Part shown: one piece after another, positions 23,401-35,600 of the stretch
Layout: the number at the start of each line of letters is the position of its first letter
Position numbering within the stretch: position 1 is the first letter of the stretch
Made by a program: the position numbers and the translations under genes
The notes under the pieces: generated by a model
What the model was told of the DNA's origin: nothing
Database searches by the model: none
What the model saw: the letters and a program-made list of their open reading frames with translations, nothing else
DNA from: Cymbidium sinense
Lineage: Eukaryota; Streptophyta; Magnoliopsida; Asparagales; Orchidaceae
Assembly (NCBI GenBank): GCA_021442155.1
Contig: CM038220.1
Span: 81,644,897-81,708,896 of the forward strand
Length of the DNA: 64,000 nucleotides
Direction of reading: 5' to 3'

Positions 23401-26400
23401 TCTCATGATTTTATTGAAATTTATTATTGGACTAATTTAGGTAATTGCTTGTTTCATCTCTAATCGCTCTCTTAATCAATTAAATGATTAATTAACTAAT
23501 TAAATGATGATAAATTCAGTAATTAAATTTGTTAATCATCTTGGAATAGTGGATAAACTTAGGGAATGAGATTAGGATGCACCCTAAGTCTATTTCATTT
23601 GAATGAAAACTTAATTTTACAAATTGATTAATGATTTAATCATTTCATCAAATAAATTACTTAACCAAATTCAAAATAAAATTTAATCCAAAACTTAATC
23701 AATTAATCAATCCTTTCAGATGCTTAGGTGTTCATAATCTAAGTAAACTTAAGGAAATCAAATCCAACCTACATGTGTGGGAAGGGTTATGAAAGTACTT
23801 AATTAAACACCTTAGCTTAATTAATCAATAATTATGATCCAACTGCATTAGGCCCTTTCTTTCTCAGGGTGCATTATTGATTTAAAATCAATGTGGCTGC
23901 ATATCATATGTTGGCTGACAATTGTTTGAATAATTATGTTAAGGAGGTAGTGTAATTAATAAATTTAATTTACACTTTAACGTAAACAAAAATATAAAAT
24001 CAATCTAATGGTTCTAAAATTAAACTAAAATAACACATATATGTGGGAGATGGGTTAGAAATCTTTAACATTTTCTAAATTCAAATCAAACTCATAATAA
24101 AACTAAAATTTTTTACAATTTGATTCACTTTAAATGATCTTATTCCATAGGATTATCTTTAAATTAAGGTGAATGAAATTACATGCTTGCATCACTTTAT
24201 TTCTTTCTAACATGCTAAATGTGTATGTCATATGAAAATCATGCATTCATGTCTTTTGATAAATCAAACAAATTATGTCAAATTGATATTTTGGCTAAAG
24301 TAAAAATATGAATGGCTATTATCACTACTAAATCCAAAAATTATTTTCCAAACTTAGAAATAAAATATTAAAATGAAAGGTATGCTTATAATTACCTATA
24401 AGTTTGTGAGTATAATATGTGTATTCTTTTCCTTCTTCTTTTAACATAGTTTTGAATAGGATTTGCAAAGTGTATAGTTCATTTAAAAGAAAAACACTTA
24501 AATTCTTTTCCTATGTTATCCTTTAAGAGGAACTTCACATTTGATGTAAATTGTAACCAATCAAAACAAACAACAAAAAAAACTTTTGCATGATTCTTTT
24601 CCATTCTTTACATGCACACATGAATTTAAGAAAAGTGGTTATTCTAGACACCCTGGGTTGTGAGACTTTGCTTTTGGTCTTTGTACCTTACACCCAAGAA
24701 AATAATGGTATTTCACATATATATCTTTCATACATGTAAATGTGCATTTGATTAATGGATAAAAGAACCCTCTTATACTTAATAAAATCATGCATATATA
24801 AAACATTACAAATTTCTTAAACAACTCTTAGCATTCATCATGAAGTTATGCTAACATTTCCATTTGCATGATATTCTTGGTTCATCCATATGCATGTTAC
24901 ACATGTTGGAAAGAAATAAAGTGTATTTTGTGATAGTAATTAACTTTACTTAAATATCTCTTTCTTTTGAATAAGTTTGTTTAGAAAAATCTTAAATTAA
25001 TTAAAACACATAATAAGCCATTCACTAAAAAATCACTAATGAACTTACTTTAGAAATTAAGGTAGGGAGAAGAGAAGTTCTCTTCTTTTCTCTCTTTACA
25101 AACTTAGTAATTAATTGTAGGTTCATTCAAACCAAATAAAATCATAAAATAAAAATCAACTAAATCACTTCACCCTCTAAGTTGAACCCTTCATACTTAC
25201 AAAACTCTAAACTTAAAGCTTAAGACATAACACAAGTTTTAAATGACACACAAATTAAGTCACCATTTCTAGTCTATATTTAGTATGCATGGTTTGATGC
25301 TTTTATTTTGATGTGATATTTAGTTAATGTGATGTATAGAGATGGTAGGGTGATCTTAGTCTAACCATGTCTTCACAAGGGATTATACTTAAGGGTGTTG
25401 TAATAAAATTATAAATTCTTTTTGCAGGTTGCTTATACTAAATAATTCAAAATAGGTCGTGGACTTGTTATGTTACTAAGTCCAATTTGTTCATATACAT
25501 GCTTGGGATTGTGTGGTTTGTTTAGCTAATCTCTGTATATAGGTTTTAGTTAGATTTATTTTTTCATATTTTCATGTAATTTTTCAATTAAGATTTTGAA
25601 TGAATATTTTGGGGGATTAGGATGAACATTAGTCATAAGACTATGTCTTATATACCAAAACCTTCCAACCAACCAAATGATAAAAGAAGAAAGAAGAAAG
25701 AAGAAAGAAGAAAGAAAAGAGGAAGGGAGAAATGAAGAATGAAGACTATAACATGAATTCCATTTTATTGTAATTTTTATTTATAATCCAGGTTGTAGGG
25801 GGTAGAGCTCACTACCTAATTTATTTTGGGTTTATGTGGATCTAATACAAAAGGCCTCTTATTCTTATAGCTTTATAAATTGTTTGATGTTTGTTTAGCT
25901 TGTACATTAAAATAACATATTTTTTTTCTTCCTTGCTTGATGAATGGCCTAGATGCAATTAGGCTCTTAGGAAAAGTAAATTTTCTATCAATTAATCAAC
26001 TCAAAATTAAAAAATAACAACTCATAACTTCACCTAAAGCCTAGGTTATAAAATAAGATAAAAGATTTAGTAACCCCTTAGCTTGATGTTGTATGTTTCA
26101 TCATGCATAAAAGCATCTTGTTTCACTTGATGGCTTCCACCTTTGCTTGAACTTTTGACCTTTGAGAGCCATGGTAGAAATACACCTCCTTCTTCGATTT
26201 CAGCCATAATCAAATTCATGCATTAGGCATATATAGCTATGTCAAATCAATTCAAGAAATAAAAAATAAAACATAACAAAATTTGCATTAGATTTAAGTC
26301 ATTCCGCATCTAGTCTCTCTCAGGGAGTGTGTTTTACTTAGTCTCTTTCTAAAAAAAATAACTTAGCTATCTTAAAAGCATATATATGACTTTCCCACAT

Positions 26401-26730
26401 GTATTTAAAATCATTGGAGGAGTTAGTTAGCACCACGCGATTGTAAGTTCAAACAATTGGGTGGTTTATCCTCTCTTAAGGTAAGAAATACCCATCTTCA
26501 CCTTAAATTTTGGTCGCTTTAGCTTAAAGATCCCTAGATTTAGTTCGGTTTCTATTTTCATGGCTACAAGTATAAATCCTCACCTCTAAGGCATTTCCAT
26601 GACCTTGTGTTGTGGAATTGTAAGCCCTAGATTTCTAAATAAAAATTTAACTCAAATAAATAAATCACTTCAATTTCAAAATATAAAGACCAAACATAGA
26701 TATTTTGGGGTGCTTACTAGGCTTCCTAGA
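20399..26730 (-). repeat. Minus arm B, copy 1 (right of the retrotransposon)
   Basis: Aligns in the same orientation with 50836-57642 (offset about 30.4 kb, growing with position because this copy has lost many short stretches). It is also the approximate reverse complement of 27241-34243. Holds the outer block 20400-20510, AT palindromes near 20740 and 20918, TTGAC-rich zone 21120-21960, a GGGGA-gatata-CTCCCC hairpin 22366-22382, a reduced CpG islet 22860-23060, an AT-rich zone and a polypurine tract 25683-25720. Short ORFs at 22014-22286, 22775-22960 and 24639-24824 are not conserved with the sister copy. Confidence 0.88.
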
Positions 26731-27240
26731 TGTGGTGAAATATATAATCCCATCTTCATTTTATCCTTTTGAAAAGATAGGTGATGATAAAAATATACAC
26801 CTTGTTAGGACAGCACATAGATCCACAGATAATCTTATTAGGGTAATCGGGTATGACATTGAGGGAAGGTGTACTATCTCGAAAGATAGAAGTCACCACT
26901 CTATAATGGACCTAATCACCTGAATAAGGACTCATCAGGATTATGGGTCTTCGTATGTACCAGAGATTCTTCCCCTACTTTACATGAAAAAGTAAAACAT
27001 GATTTATTTTAAACTAGGTTTGTTAAGTTCCTTATGAAGGTAGCCCCCATAGTTAATTACATCCTAAGGAATGAGATTTCTTAGGAATACTCTCGATTAA
27101 GATAAATGATCATTATCTCCAAAGATTACAAAGATAGTACTATCAATCAATTGGTTTATTTTAGAAGATCAAGTGGGATTGATCAAGAGGAGGGAGTTAT
27201 TTTCAAAACCAAAGAAAGATAAGTAGAGATGCTTAGGATA
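26731..27240 (+). repeat. Loop between arms B and B'
   Basis: Central, non-arm sequence of about 500 bp. It begins after gcttcctag and ends before the inverted ctagaaaacctagtaagc. It contains a degenerate hairpin at 26752-26787 around CTTTTGAAAAG. The ORF at 26705-26923 runs across the arm-loop border and is not open in the flipped copy (6430-6795) or the deleted copy (57643-58045), so I do not call it a gene. Confidence 0.75.
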
Positions 27241-30200
27241 CTAGAAAACCTAGTAAGCATCCCAAACTATCCTGTGGTTGGGCTTTTTATTTTTAAAATT
27301 GAAGTGGTTTATTTATTTGAGTTGAATTTTATTAGAAATTTATGGCTTATAATTCAATGACACAAGATCATGGGAATGCCTAAAAGGTAAGGATTTATGC
27401 TTGTAGCCCACAAAAAGAAGTAGCAACCTCTGAACCTAAATCTAGGGGCTTTGGCGAGGGCCAAAGCTCGACTTAAATTTAAGACAAAATGGGTATATGA
27501 TTTACCTCTACAAGAAAGGATAAACCATCTGACTGTTTGGACTTACAATCGCCTAGGAGTGGCCGCCAACTAACTCCTCTTACAACTTTAAATGCATGTT
27601 GGCAAGTCATATGCTTTTGCAAGATAACTAGGCTGTTATTTATTTAGAAAGAGACTAAGTCCTTAAACACACTACTTAAGAGACTAGATCATGTAGGGCA
27701 TGATTAATGACTTAAATCTAATGCAATTTTTATTATGTTTTATTTTTATTTTGGACTATTGATTTGACACAATCTTATAGGATTCATATGCCTATTGCTT
27801 AAGAAATTAGATTGTGGACCAAAATTAGCAAGAAAGGAGGTATGTTTCCACCATGGCTCTCAAAGGTCAAGCCAAGTTCTCTAGCATAGGTGGAAGCCCT
27901 CCATAACAAGAGCGAGACAAGATACTTTTTTATGCATGATGTGAAAACATACAACATCTAAATAAGGGATTGCTAAATCTTTTATTTTGCTTTTATAACT
28001 TAGGCTTTAAATGAGGTTATGAGTTATTTATTTTTAATTTTGAGTTGATTAGTTTGATAGAAAATTTATTTTTCTATAAGAGCCTAATCATATCTATGCC
28101 ATTCATCAAAGCAAGGAAGAAACTAGGAAAACATGCCATCTTACTGCACAAGCTAAACAAACATCAAATAATTTATAAAGCTAGTGCAAAAAGAATAGAC
28201 CTTTGAAGTCGGGCTCCACCGCACAAATCCGAAAAGTAAAATGTGGGTAGCCGAGCTCTACCCTTATACAACTTGAATTACAAATGAATTAATTACAATC
28301 AAGAAGGAATTCATGTTATGGGGTCTTCATTCTTCATTCATTTATTCTTCTTTCTTCTTTCTTTTTTTCTTTTCTTATTTCTTCTTCAATTGGTTAGAAG
28401 GTAGCTCCAAAGATTCACATGGCACATAAGACATAGTCTTATGACCAATGTTCATCCTAATCCCATAATAATCATTCTAAATCCTAATTATAGAATTACA
28501 TGAAAATGGGAAAAGTAAATCTAACTAAGACCTGCTAAATAGAGATTAGCTAAACACCTCAAAAAATCCCAAGCATTTATATGAATAGGACTTAGCACCC
28601 CACACATGGGTAACCAAGTCCACTGCCTATTTTGGATTATGCTTAGAGTATAAGCAACCTACACAACAAAAGCATTTATATTTTTTATTGCAACGCCCTT
28701 AAGTACAATCCTATAAGATAATTGACTAAGATTGCCTACCATTCGCCTATGCACATACACCCTAACATCTAGACTAAAACATCACATCATAAAAAAAAGT
28801 AAATATCAAACCATGCACGCCTAACATAGGACTAGAAGTGGTGACTTACCTAATGTGTGTCATTTAAGGTTTGTGTGGTATGTCTTAGTTAGGCTTTAAG
28901 GTTATAATTTTCTAAGTATGCAGAGTACAACTTAGAGGGTGATTTCATTTATGTGATTTAGTTGATTTGGCTAATTTTATTTTTATGATTTGATTTTGTT
29001 TGAATGAATCCACAATTAATTACTATGTTGTAAAGAGAAGAAAAGAGAAGAGAGCTTCTCTTCCCTCCCTACCTTAAGTAATTTTTAAGGTAGATTCATT
29101 AGTGATTTTTGTTTAGTGAATATTTTATTATGTGTTTTAATTAATCCTAAGTTTATATTTTCTCTAAACAAACCTATTCAAAGAGAAAAGCATTTTAAGA
29201 TTAAGTAAAGTGAATTACTATCACAAAACACATAACACTTTATTTCTCTTACATATGTAACATGCTTATTGAATGATCCTAAGCATATCTATACATGCAA
29301 ATGGAAATATTTATCACACCTCAATGATGAATGCTAAGAGATGTTTGTTTAGGAAAATTTTGGAATGTTTCATGTATGTATGATTTTGTTAAGTAGAAAA
29401 AAGAGGGGTTATTTTATCTATTATTCATATGCACATTTACATGTATTAAAGATGTAAGTGAGTACGGTGCCATTATTTCCTAGACTAGGGGTGTAAGATA
29501 CAAGACCTACTTAGGGCTACTTAAAGTCTCGTAACCCTGGGGTGTCCAGACTAATATATCACTTTCCTTAAATACATGTGCATGTACAAAAAGAAATGCA
29601 TGAAAAAAGAATCATTCAAAAAGTTTATGTTAGTTTTGATTTGGTTATGCAATTTACATGTGTAAATATGAAAGTCCCTCTTAAATGATAACATAGGAAT
29701 GGATGTAAGCAAGTGTTGTCTTCTTCAAAGGAACTATACACTTTACAATCCTATTCAAAACTATGTTAAAAGTGAAGAAGGAAAAGTCACATAATGCACA
29801 TCTTTATATTATACTACATGCTTATAAATAATTATAAGTAGCATACCTTTCATTTGTAATGTTTGGTGTATAGGTTTTGAAAATAATTTTTGATTTAATA
29901 GTGATAATAGTCATTCATATTCTTAATTTAGCCAAAACATGCAATTTGACAATAAGAAAATGTTTCATTTTAATTTTTATTTTTCAAAAGGTATGAATGC
30001 ATGATTTTCATATGTCATACATATTCAACATGCTAGGAAAAAAAGTAAAGTAATGTAAGCATATATTTTCATTCACCTTAATTAATTCCTAAAGACAATA
30101 CTATGGAATAAGATCATTTAAAGTGAATCAAATTGTTTAAAGGAAATTTTGATTTTTTTTTGAGTTTGATTTGAATTTAAGAAATGTGAGAAAGTTTCCT

Positions 30201-33200
30201 AATCCTAACCCATCTCCCACATGTGTATGTTATTTTAGTTTAATTTTAGAACCATTAGATTTATTTTATATTTTGTTTAGGTTAAGGTGTACATTAAGCC
30301 CATTAATTACCACTTACCTACACCACTTTAACATATTTAACCAAATAATTATGAGCCAATGTATGACATAAATTCATAAAGAATTTAAATCAGCAATACA
30401 CCTAAGAAAGAAAGGGGTCTAATGCATTTGGCTCATAATTAATGATTAATTAAGCTAAATAATTTAATTTAAGTACTTTCATAACCCTTTCCATACATAT
30501 GGGTTAGATATGATTTCCTTAAGCTACTTAGGTTATTGAACACCTAAGCATCTACCCAAGAAGGAATTGATTAAATTTAGATTGATTTGATTTTAAAACT
30601 TTGATTGATTAAGCCATTTAATAAAGTGATTAAACTATTTAATTAATTTGCACCTTAATTAGATTTTATCCAAATGAAATAAACTTAGGGGAAAAGATTT
30701 GGGAGAGAACTCATAATCTCATTCCCTAATTCCATTCAATGTTCTAAGGTAATTATAAAACTTAATTAATGAATTTATTACTATTTAATAGGTTAATTAA
30801 TCATTTAATTATTTAAGATAGTGATTATGAGTGAATCAAGCAATCCCCTTAATTAAACAATTCATAAATCCCAAGAAAATTTGGAGAGGTAGAAGACATC
30901 CCATTGAACATTCCTGAGAAGTTTAAAATTAATCAATGGAATAATTAGGGGGTAATTAACATAATTACATTCTCAATAAAACTAAAGTTGCATGAAATTT
31001 ACTACTCAAAATCAATTAAACTTAATTTGATATTATTCCCCTTTGAAATATCTTCAAAATGCATTTGAGTTTGTATTTTATGATTTTTACATTTAGTTAT
31101 GTAATTTTAAAGTTTTGATTAGAATAATTAAATAGCCTAATTATATAACTAATCCCATCATGTGGATCGATGTGGCATGCTTTTCCATATGATTGATTGG
31201 TTATTTAAGTTGTCACATCAGCTACACACTCAGCCGGTGGTGCTACGTGCTTTCCCTTGGACCGTCTGATCAAAGATTGGATGGTCAAGATCAAACCCAT
31301 GGTATTAAAGGGATTAAATAGCGATCTCATGTTTTAAGACCATCCATCCAAAACACATCGGATGGATGGTCCATGATTCATCCGCCTTATCTAGATGGCA
31401 ATCCCATCCTTAGCTTGATTGTTAGATTGAGCTGAGTAAGGATTGATCACACACCATCAAGAAGAGATAAGCAAGACATCTAACGATCAACTTCACTTGA
31501 GGTCACACTTTCCTTCACAAAGGACCAAAGAAAATTTAGCCTAAACTTGATTTTGAATAGTACCTCACCTGAGGCTATCAGGCACTCCCAACCATCGAGG
31601 GGTTGTAGTGAGAGAGCCTTGAAGGTTTTTGAGGTTGAGTAGATCCTCTAATTGGCCAAACTCCTCCTGGGCTTGCTTTGGTCTAGCCCTCCCATGCCTT
31701 GGAAGCTTGTAAGACTTGGGTGAGCATTGAGTCCTCAAGGTGGAATTGAGCTATGGTAGTGAATTGAGAAAAGTGGAAATCCTTTCTACCTCCCTTATTT
31801 TTGGCTTGAAGAAACTGATAATGGACAAATGGGAAGTGCTTGAGGAAGCTTACTATGAGTTCCCTAAGCTCAATTGACTGTGAGTGATCTCAATTCAAGT
31901 GAAATTAGGGGGAGTATAACTCCCCCACAAGGATCGGATAGAGAGGTGTTTTCCATTTTGATCAAATTGATCCCATAAAGTGAGTTATTTAGGCCATTTT
32001 CACTTCAAATGATTCGATTTGGCAGGAGGGAGGTGAAGCTTCCATGTGCTCATTTGAGTGGTGGAGTGATCCCAAGTGGAGACTTTCATATTGGGTGGGT
32101 TTGGCAAATCCATTGGGTCATGTGCACCACACTCATTAGTGTCCACTTGGTCTACTAAGAGGGTGAAGTGGCCATGAAAAGGATATGATCAAATTCTATG
32201 GAATTGGCCATGGGTTACCCTTGACGAGGTGAAATGGTCATTTGGCTTTAATTTCACTTTGATAGATTTAGATTAGTTTGAAATTAGTTTGGTCCAAATT
32301 TCAAAGAATTTGGAGTTGATTTGATATCATGTTGACCCATTTAGGCCAAAATCAACTTGGGTCAAGTTGACCAATTGGTCAAATTGGGTCAAACCAAAGG
32401 GTCAAAGTTCATATGACCTAAAATGTTGGCATCATTGGTTTGGTTCAATTTGATTTATATTTTGGTTCATTTGATTTCATTTAGGTCAAATGGGTCAAGT
32501 TGACTAATTTGACCCATTTGACCCAATTGTTGGATCATGGGTTGGTTTAGGTTTGGTTGGTCATTTGAAATATGTTGCAAGCTTTGGTTTTTCAATCAAT
32601 TATGATTTGATTTGATTTGGTTCAATTTGACCTTCTAGGTCAAGTTGGGTTCATGGTCAATTAGGCTAGGTTCAGTCTAGTTGGCCAATTGAGGCTTTGG
32701 TCATGTTCAATAAATGGTTTAGAATGAATTTGACCATTGGTTGCAATCAATTTGACTTAGATCAAGATTTGACACATTTTGACTTTTAGGTCAAGTTGGG
32801 TCAACTTGGGTCAAGTGGCCAATTGGGCTAGGTTAGGCTCAAATTATGACTTGGTCAAGTTCAAACATTGATCATGAATTAGTTTTGATCAATGGTTTCA
32901 ATCAATCCTATGGTGGATTTTGGTTAGTTTAGGTTTCATTTTGGCTAAGTGTTGACTTGGTCAACCCAGTTTGACTTGGTTTGACCCAATTTGAGTGATT
33001 GATCATCTCATGATGATTGTTGTGCTCACAATGTGAGGCTTAGGTGGGCTTAGTTCAATCCAATTTGGGTAGGATTAGAATTTCAAGTTGAGCCTAAGTA
33101 GGTCAATTGACTTGATCAAGGCTTGATTCAAGTTTGGTTGAACTCACATATGGACTTATGATTGAAATATAAATCTATTTACAAGTGATTTGGAGTCAAA

Positions 33201-34243
33201 TGGGTTTTGATTCATTTGACAATTTCAAGTTCAAAGGATGAACATGAGTTTGACTTTTTGAGTTTAGAATTTAGTTTTGGTTTGATGATTGAAGAATTGA
33301 TTGAATCATGAGTTTGGTTTTAGGGTAGATTTGGGTTTGAGTATTGAATTTGGTTTTGGATATTTGAATTTATATTTCATTTATATTTGTGAATATAAAT
33401 GAGAATATAAATAAATGGGTTATGAGAAAATTTCTTGAACTTGAATTGATTTGACTTTGATTTGAAGGAGTTGAAGGATTTATGTTGAAAGAGTTTAGGT
33501 TTGATTTTGATTGGATTTGGATTTAAATTTTGAATTTATTTTGGTTATTTGAATTTATATTTCATTTGTATTTGTGAATATAAATGAGGATATAAATGGG
33601 TTATGAAAAGTACTTTGAATTTGAAGTGGTTTGAATTTGATTTGGGTTAAGTCTATAAGGTGAAATCCAAAGGGGTTTAGGAAAGATTTTAGATTTGGAC
33701 TTGAGTTTTGAATTTAGTTTTGGTTATTTGAATTTATATTTCATTTATATTTGTGAATATGAATGAGAATATAAATGGGTTGTGAGAAAAAAAAATCTTT
33801 TGACTTTGAGTTGATTTGGATTTGATTTGGGTGAAGTCCATAAGATGGAATCAAAGTGACTTAGGAAAGATTTTTGAATTTGGAATTTAATCATGAGATT
33901 CAATTATTTGGAATTGATTCATGATTTGAGAAAATCCATTGGAATTTATTTAAGGTTTGTTTTGGAATTGAAGTTGATTTGAGTTTGAGGCTGATTTAGA
34001 TTTGGAGTTTGACTTGAAAGAAGAGAGTAAGGATTTGGTTCAAGCTATAGAGAAGGCAAAATTTTCTAACACCCCTAAGGCATAGCCTATTCCTATGGCT
34101 AACTCTTCTAAGTCTCTAGGGTTAGGTTAAGTGTTCACCTAATCACTAGAAGTGTCTTAAGACTAAGGAACTCTTAGTATCTAAGAAGAGTCTTATATCT
34201 AAGATGGAGGGGTTGAGAGCTCATTCTAAAAATGAGGTCAATA
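27241..34243 (+). repeat. Plus arm B', copy 1
   Basis: Collinear with 58046-64000 (window end equals about 33032 here) and inverted relative to 20399-26730; inverted stretches such as 28975-29110 versus 25000-25150 look about 90% alike by eye. Contains the 'gtcgggctccaccgcac' block near 28207, polypyrimidine tract 28338-28390, CpG islet 31200-31400, the GGGGGAGTATAACTCCCCC hairpin 31908-31926, TTGAC-rich zone 32330-33130, three AT palindromes 33366-33776, and outer end 34030-34243. The ORF at 30171-30371 is chance. Confidence 0.88.
31908..31926. other. Perfect-stem hairpin GGGGGAGT...ACTCCCCC
   Basis: GGGGGAGTATAACTCCCCC can fold on itself with a 3-base loop. Counterparts: 62818-62837 (plus arm), 22366-22382 and 52851-52868 (minus arms, GGGGAGATATACTCCCC type). 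In arm A only the first half is kept (11441-11452, 47957-47968). Confidence 0.75.
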
Positions 34244-34253
34244 GTATCATAAA

Positions 34254-34690
34254 CATCCGCTACTTATCTTACTTTGGCTTTGATAATAAATCCCTCCTTT
34301 TGATCAATCCCACTTGATCTTCTAAAATAAACTAATTGATTGATAGTCCTATCTTAGAAATCTCATTCCTTATGATGTAATTAACTATGGTGGCTTGCCT
34401 CCATAGGGAACTTAACCTGGTTTAAAATAAACCCGCTTTTTTCATGTAAAGTGTGGGGAAGAATCTACATATAAGATCCATAGTCCTTAGGAGTCCTTAT
34501 TGAGGTGATTAGTCCATCGTAGGATAGTGACTTCTCTCAAGATAGTACTATTCCTTAATATCATACTCGATCACCCTAATAAGAACATCTACGGATCTAC
34601 GTGGTGTCCCAATAAGCAGCGATTTATATTTTTATTTTCATCTATCCTTTCCAAAAGATAGATGAAGATAAGAATAAAACTCACCACAGA
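34254..34690 (-). repeat. Misplaced loop fragment fused to the outer end of arm B'
   Basis: Reverse complement of the inner arm tip and loop at 26740-27220: it has 'gatcaatcccacttgatcttctaaaataaac' order words, 'tcatactcgatcaccctaataag' order words, and a hairpin at 34637-34669. It directly follows an outer arm end (34243), so an outer end and an inner loop that are normally 7 kb apart are joined here. This marks a rearrangement breakpoint at 34244-34253. Confidence 0.75.
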
Positions 34691-34992
34691 TTTTTTACTC
34701 CGCTAGGGAGGGTTCCTCTCTCCATCTTTGGTAAATGATCATTGTCTCTAAGTATCGATTGTGGGTTTATACTTTGTGTAAATCCAAGACTATATTTCTT
34801 TTCCATTGGCACCTAGTTTATTTCATCCATAAGCTAAGCTAGCCAACATCCTTTAGGTTTTAGGACCTCACTCTGTGTAGGTCTTAAAGCCCCAATTGGG
34901 TTTCCCAATAGGTGAAAATAAAAATTTAATAAAAAGTAAATAACCAAAGACTTCCTTCTTACCATTTCTATGGTAAGGTGAGGTTCATTCCA
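34691..34992. other. Unassigned sequence between loop fragment and microsatellite
   Basis: No gene seen. One short piece, TAAATGATCATTGTCTC near 34732, also occurs in the loop at 57907, in forward orientation, so it may be a further scrap of the same family. Confidence 0.4.

Positions 34993-35021
<29 letters not shown>
34993..35021. repeat. (AAT)n microsatellite
   Basis: About nine to ten uninterrupted AAT units. The ORF 34978-35196 only exists because this run encodes poly-Asn. Confidence 0.95.
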
Positions 35022-35023
<2 letters not shown>

Positions 35024-35159
35024 CCTTTATAAAAATATCAATTTCCAAAAAGCACTTTTTCAAAATACACATGATAAAATGTTTACACAATTTTTTTTTC
35101 ATAAATCAACCTCATCTAATAATCTTCATGATTGTTATATGTAGGATCTTTTCAAAAAT

Positions 35160-35600
35160 CAAATTAATAATCATTCTTTTCAAAAAGCACAAATGAACTT
35201 CCTCATTCAAGAATGAGGATTTCATTTTCAAAAATAAAATCAATAATCATATTTTCCAAAAGCACTAATGAACATCCTTATTCAATTTATTTTGATGGAC
35301 ATTTCACTTTCAAAAATAAAATTTGAAATCATAATTTCTAAAAAGCACAAATGAACATCTTCACTCAATTTATTTTGATAGAGATTTCACTTTCAAAAAC
35401 AAAATCAACAATCATGTTTTCTAAAAAGCACAAATGCACATCTTCACTCAATTTATTTTGATGAAGATTTTATTTTCAAAATAAAATTTAAAATCATGTT
35501 TTCAAAAAGCACAAATGAATATCCTCATTCAATTTCTTGAATGAAGATTTCATTTTCAAAACAAAACCAATGATCATCCCTTCAAAATTAACAATCATCT
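35160..35600. repeat. Tandem repeat, about 75-85 bp period, about 5 copies
   Basis: AAAAAGCACAAATG recurs near 35183, 35257, 35341, 35426 and 35505, each followed by a C-ATTCAATTTxxTTGATxGA block and CATTTTCAAAAxxAAAxC. The first unit holds a perfect short palindrome CCTCATTCAAGAATGAGG (about 35200-35217), showing that this monomer too is built around a hairpin. Confidence 0.82.

Noticed and set aside
26705..26923. 72-aa ORF with fairly normal protein composition in the loop
   Set aside because: It runs over the arm-loop border and is not open in the flipped or deleted loop copies.
6796..27240. Palindromic structure as a simple assembly or fold-back read artefact
   Set aside because: Arms in each dyad are clearly diverged (about 10% by eye), loops differ, and the same arrangement occurs in both blocks; an artefact would give near-identical arms. 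Local consensus errors remain possible.
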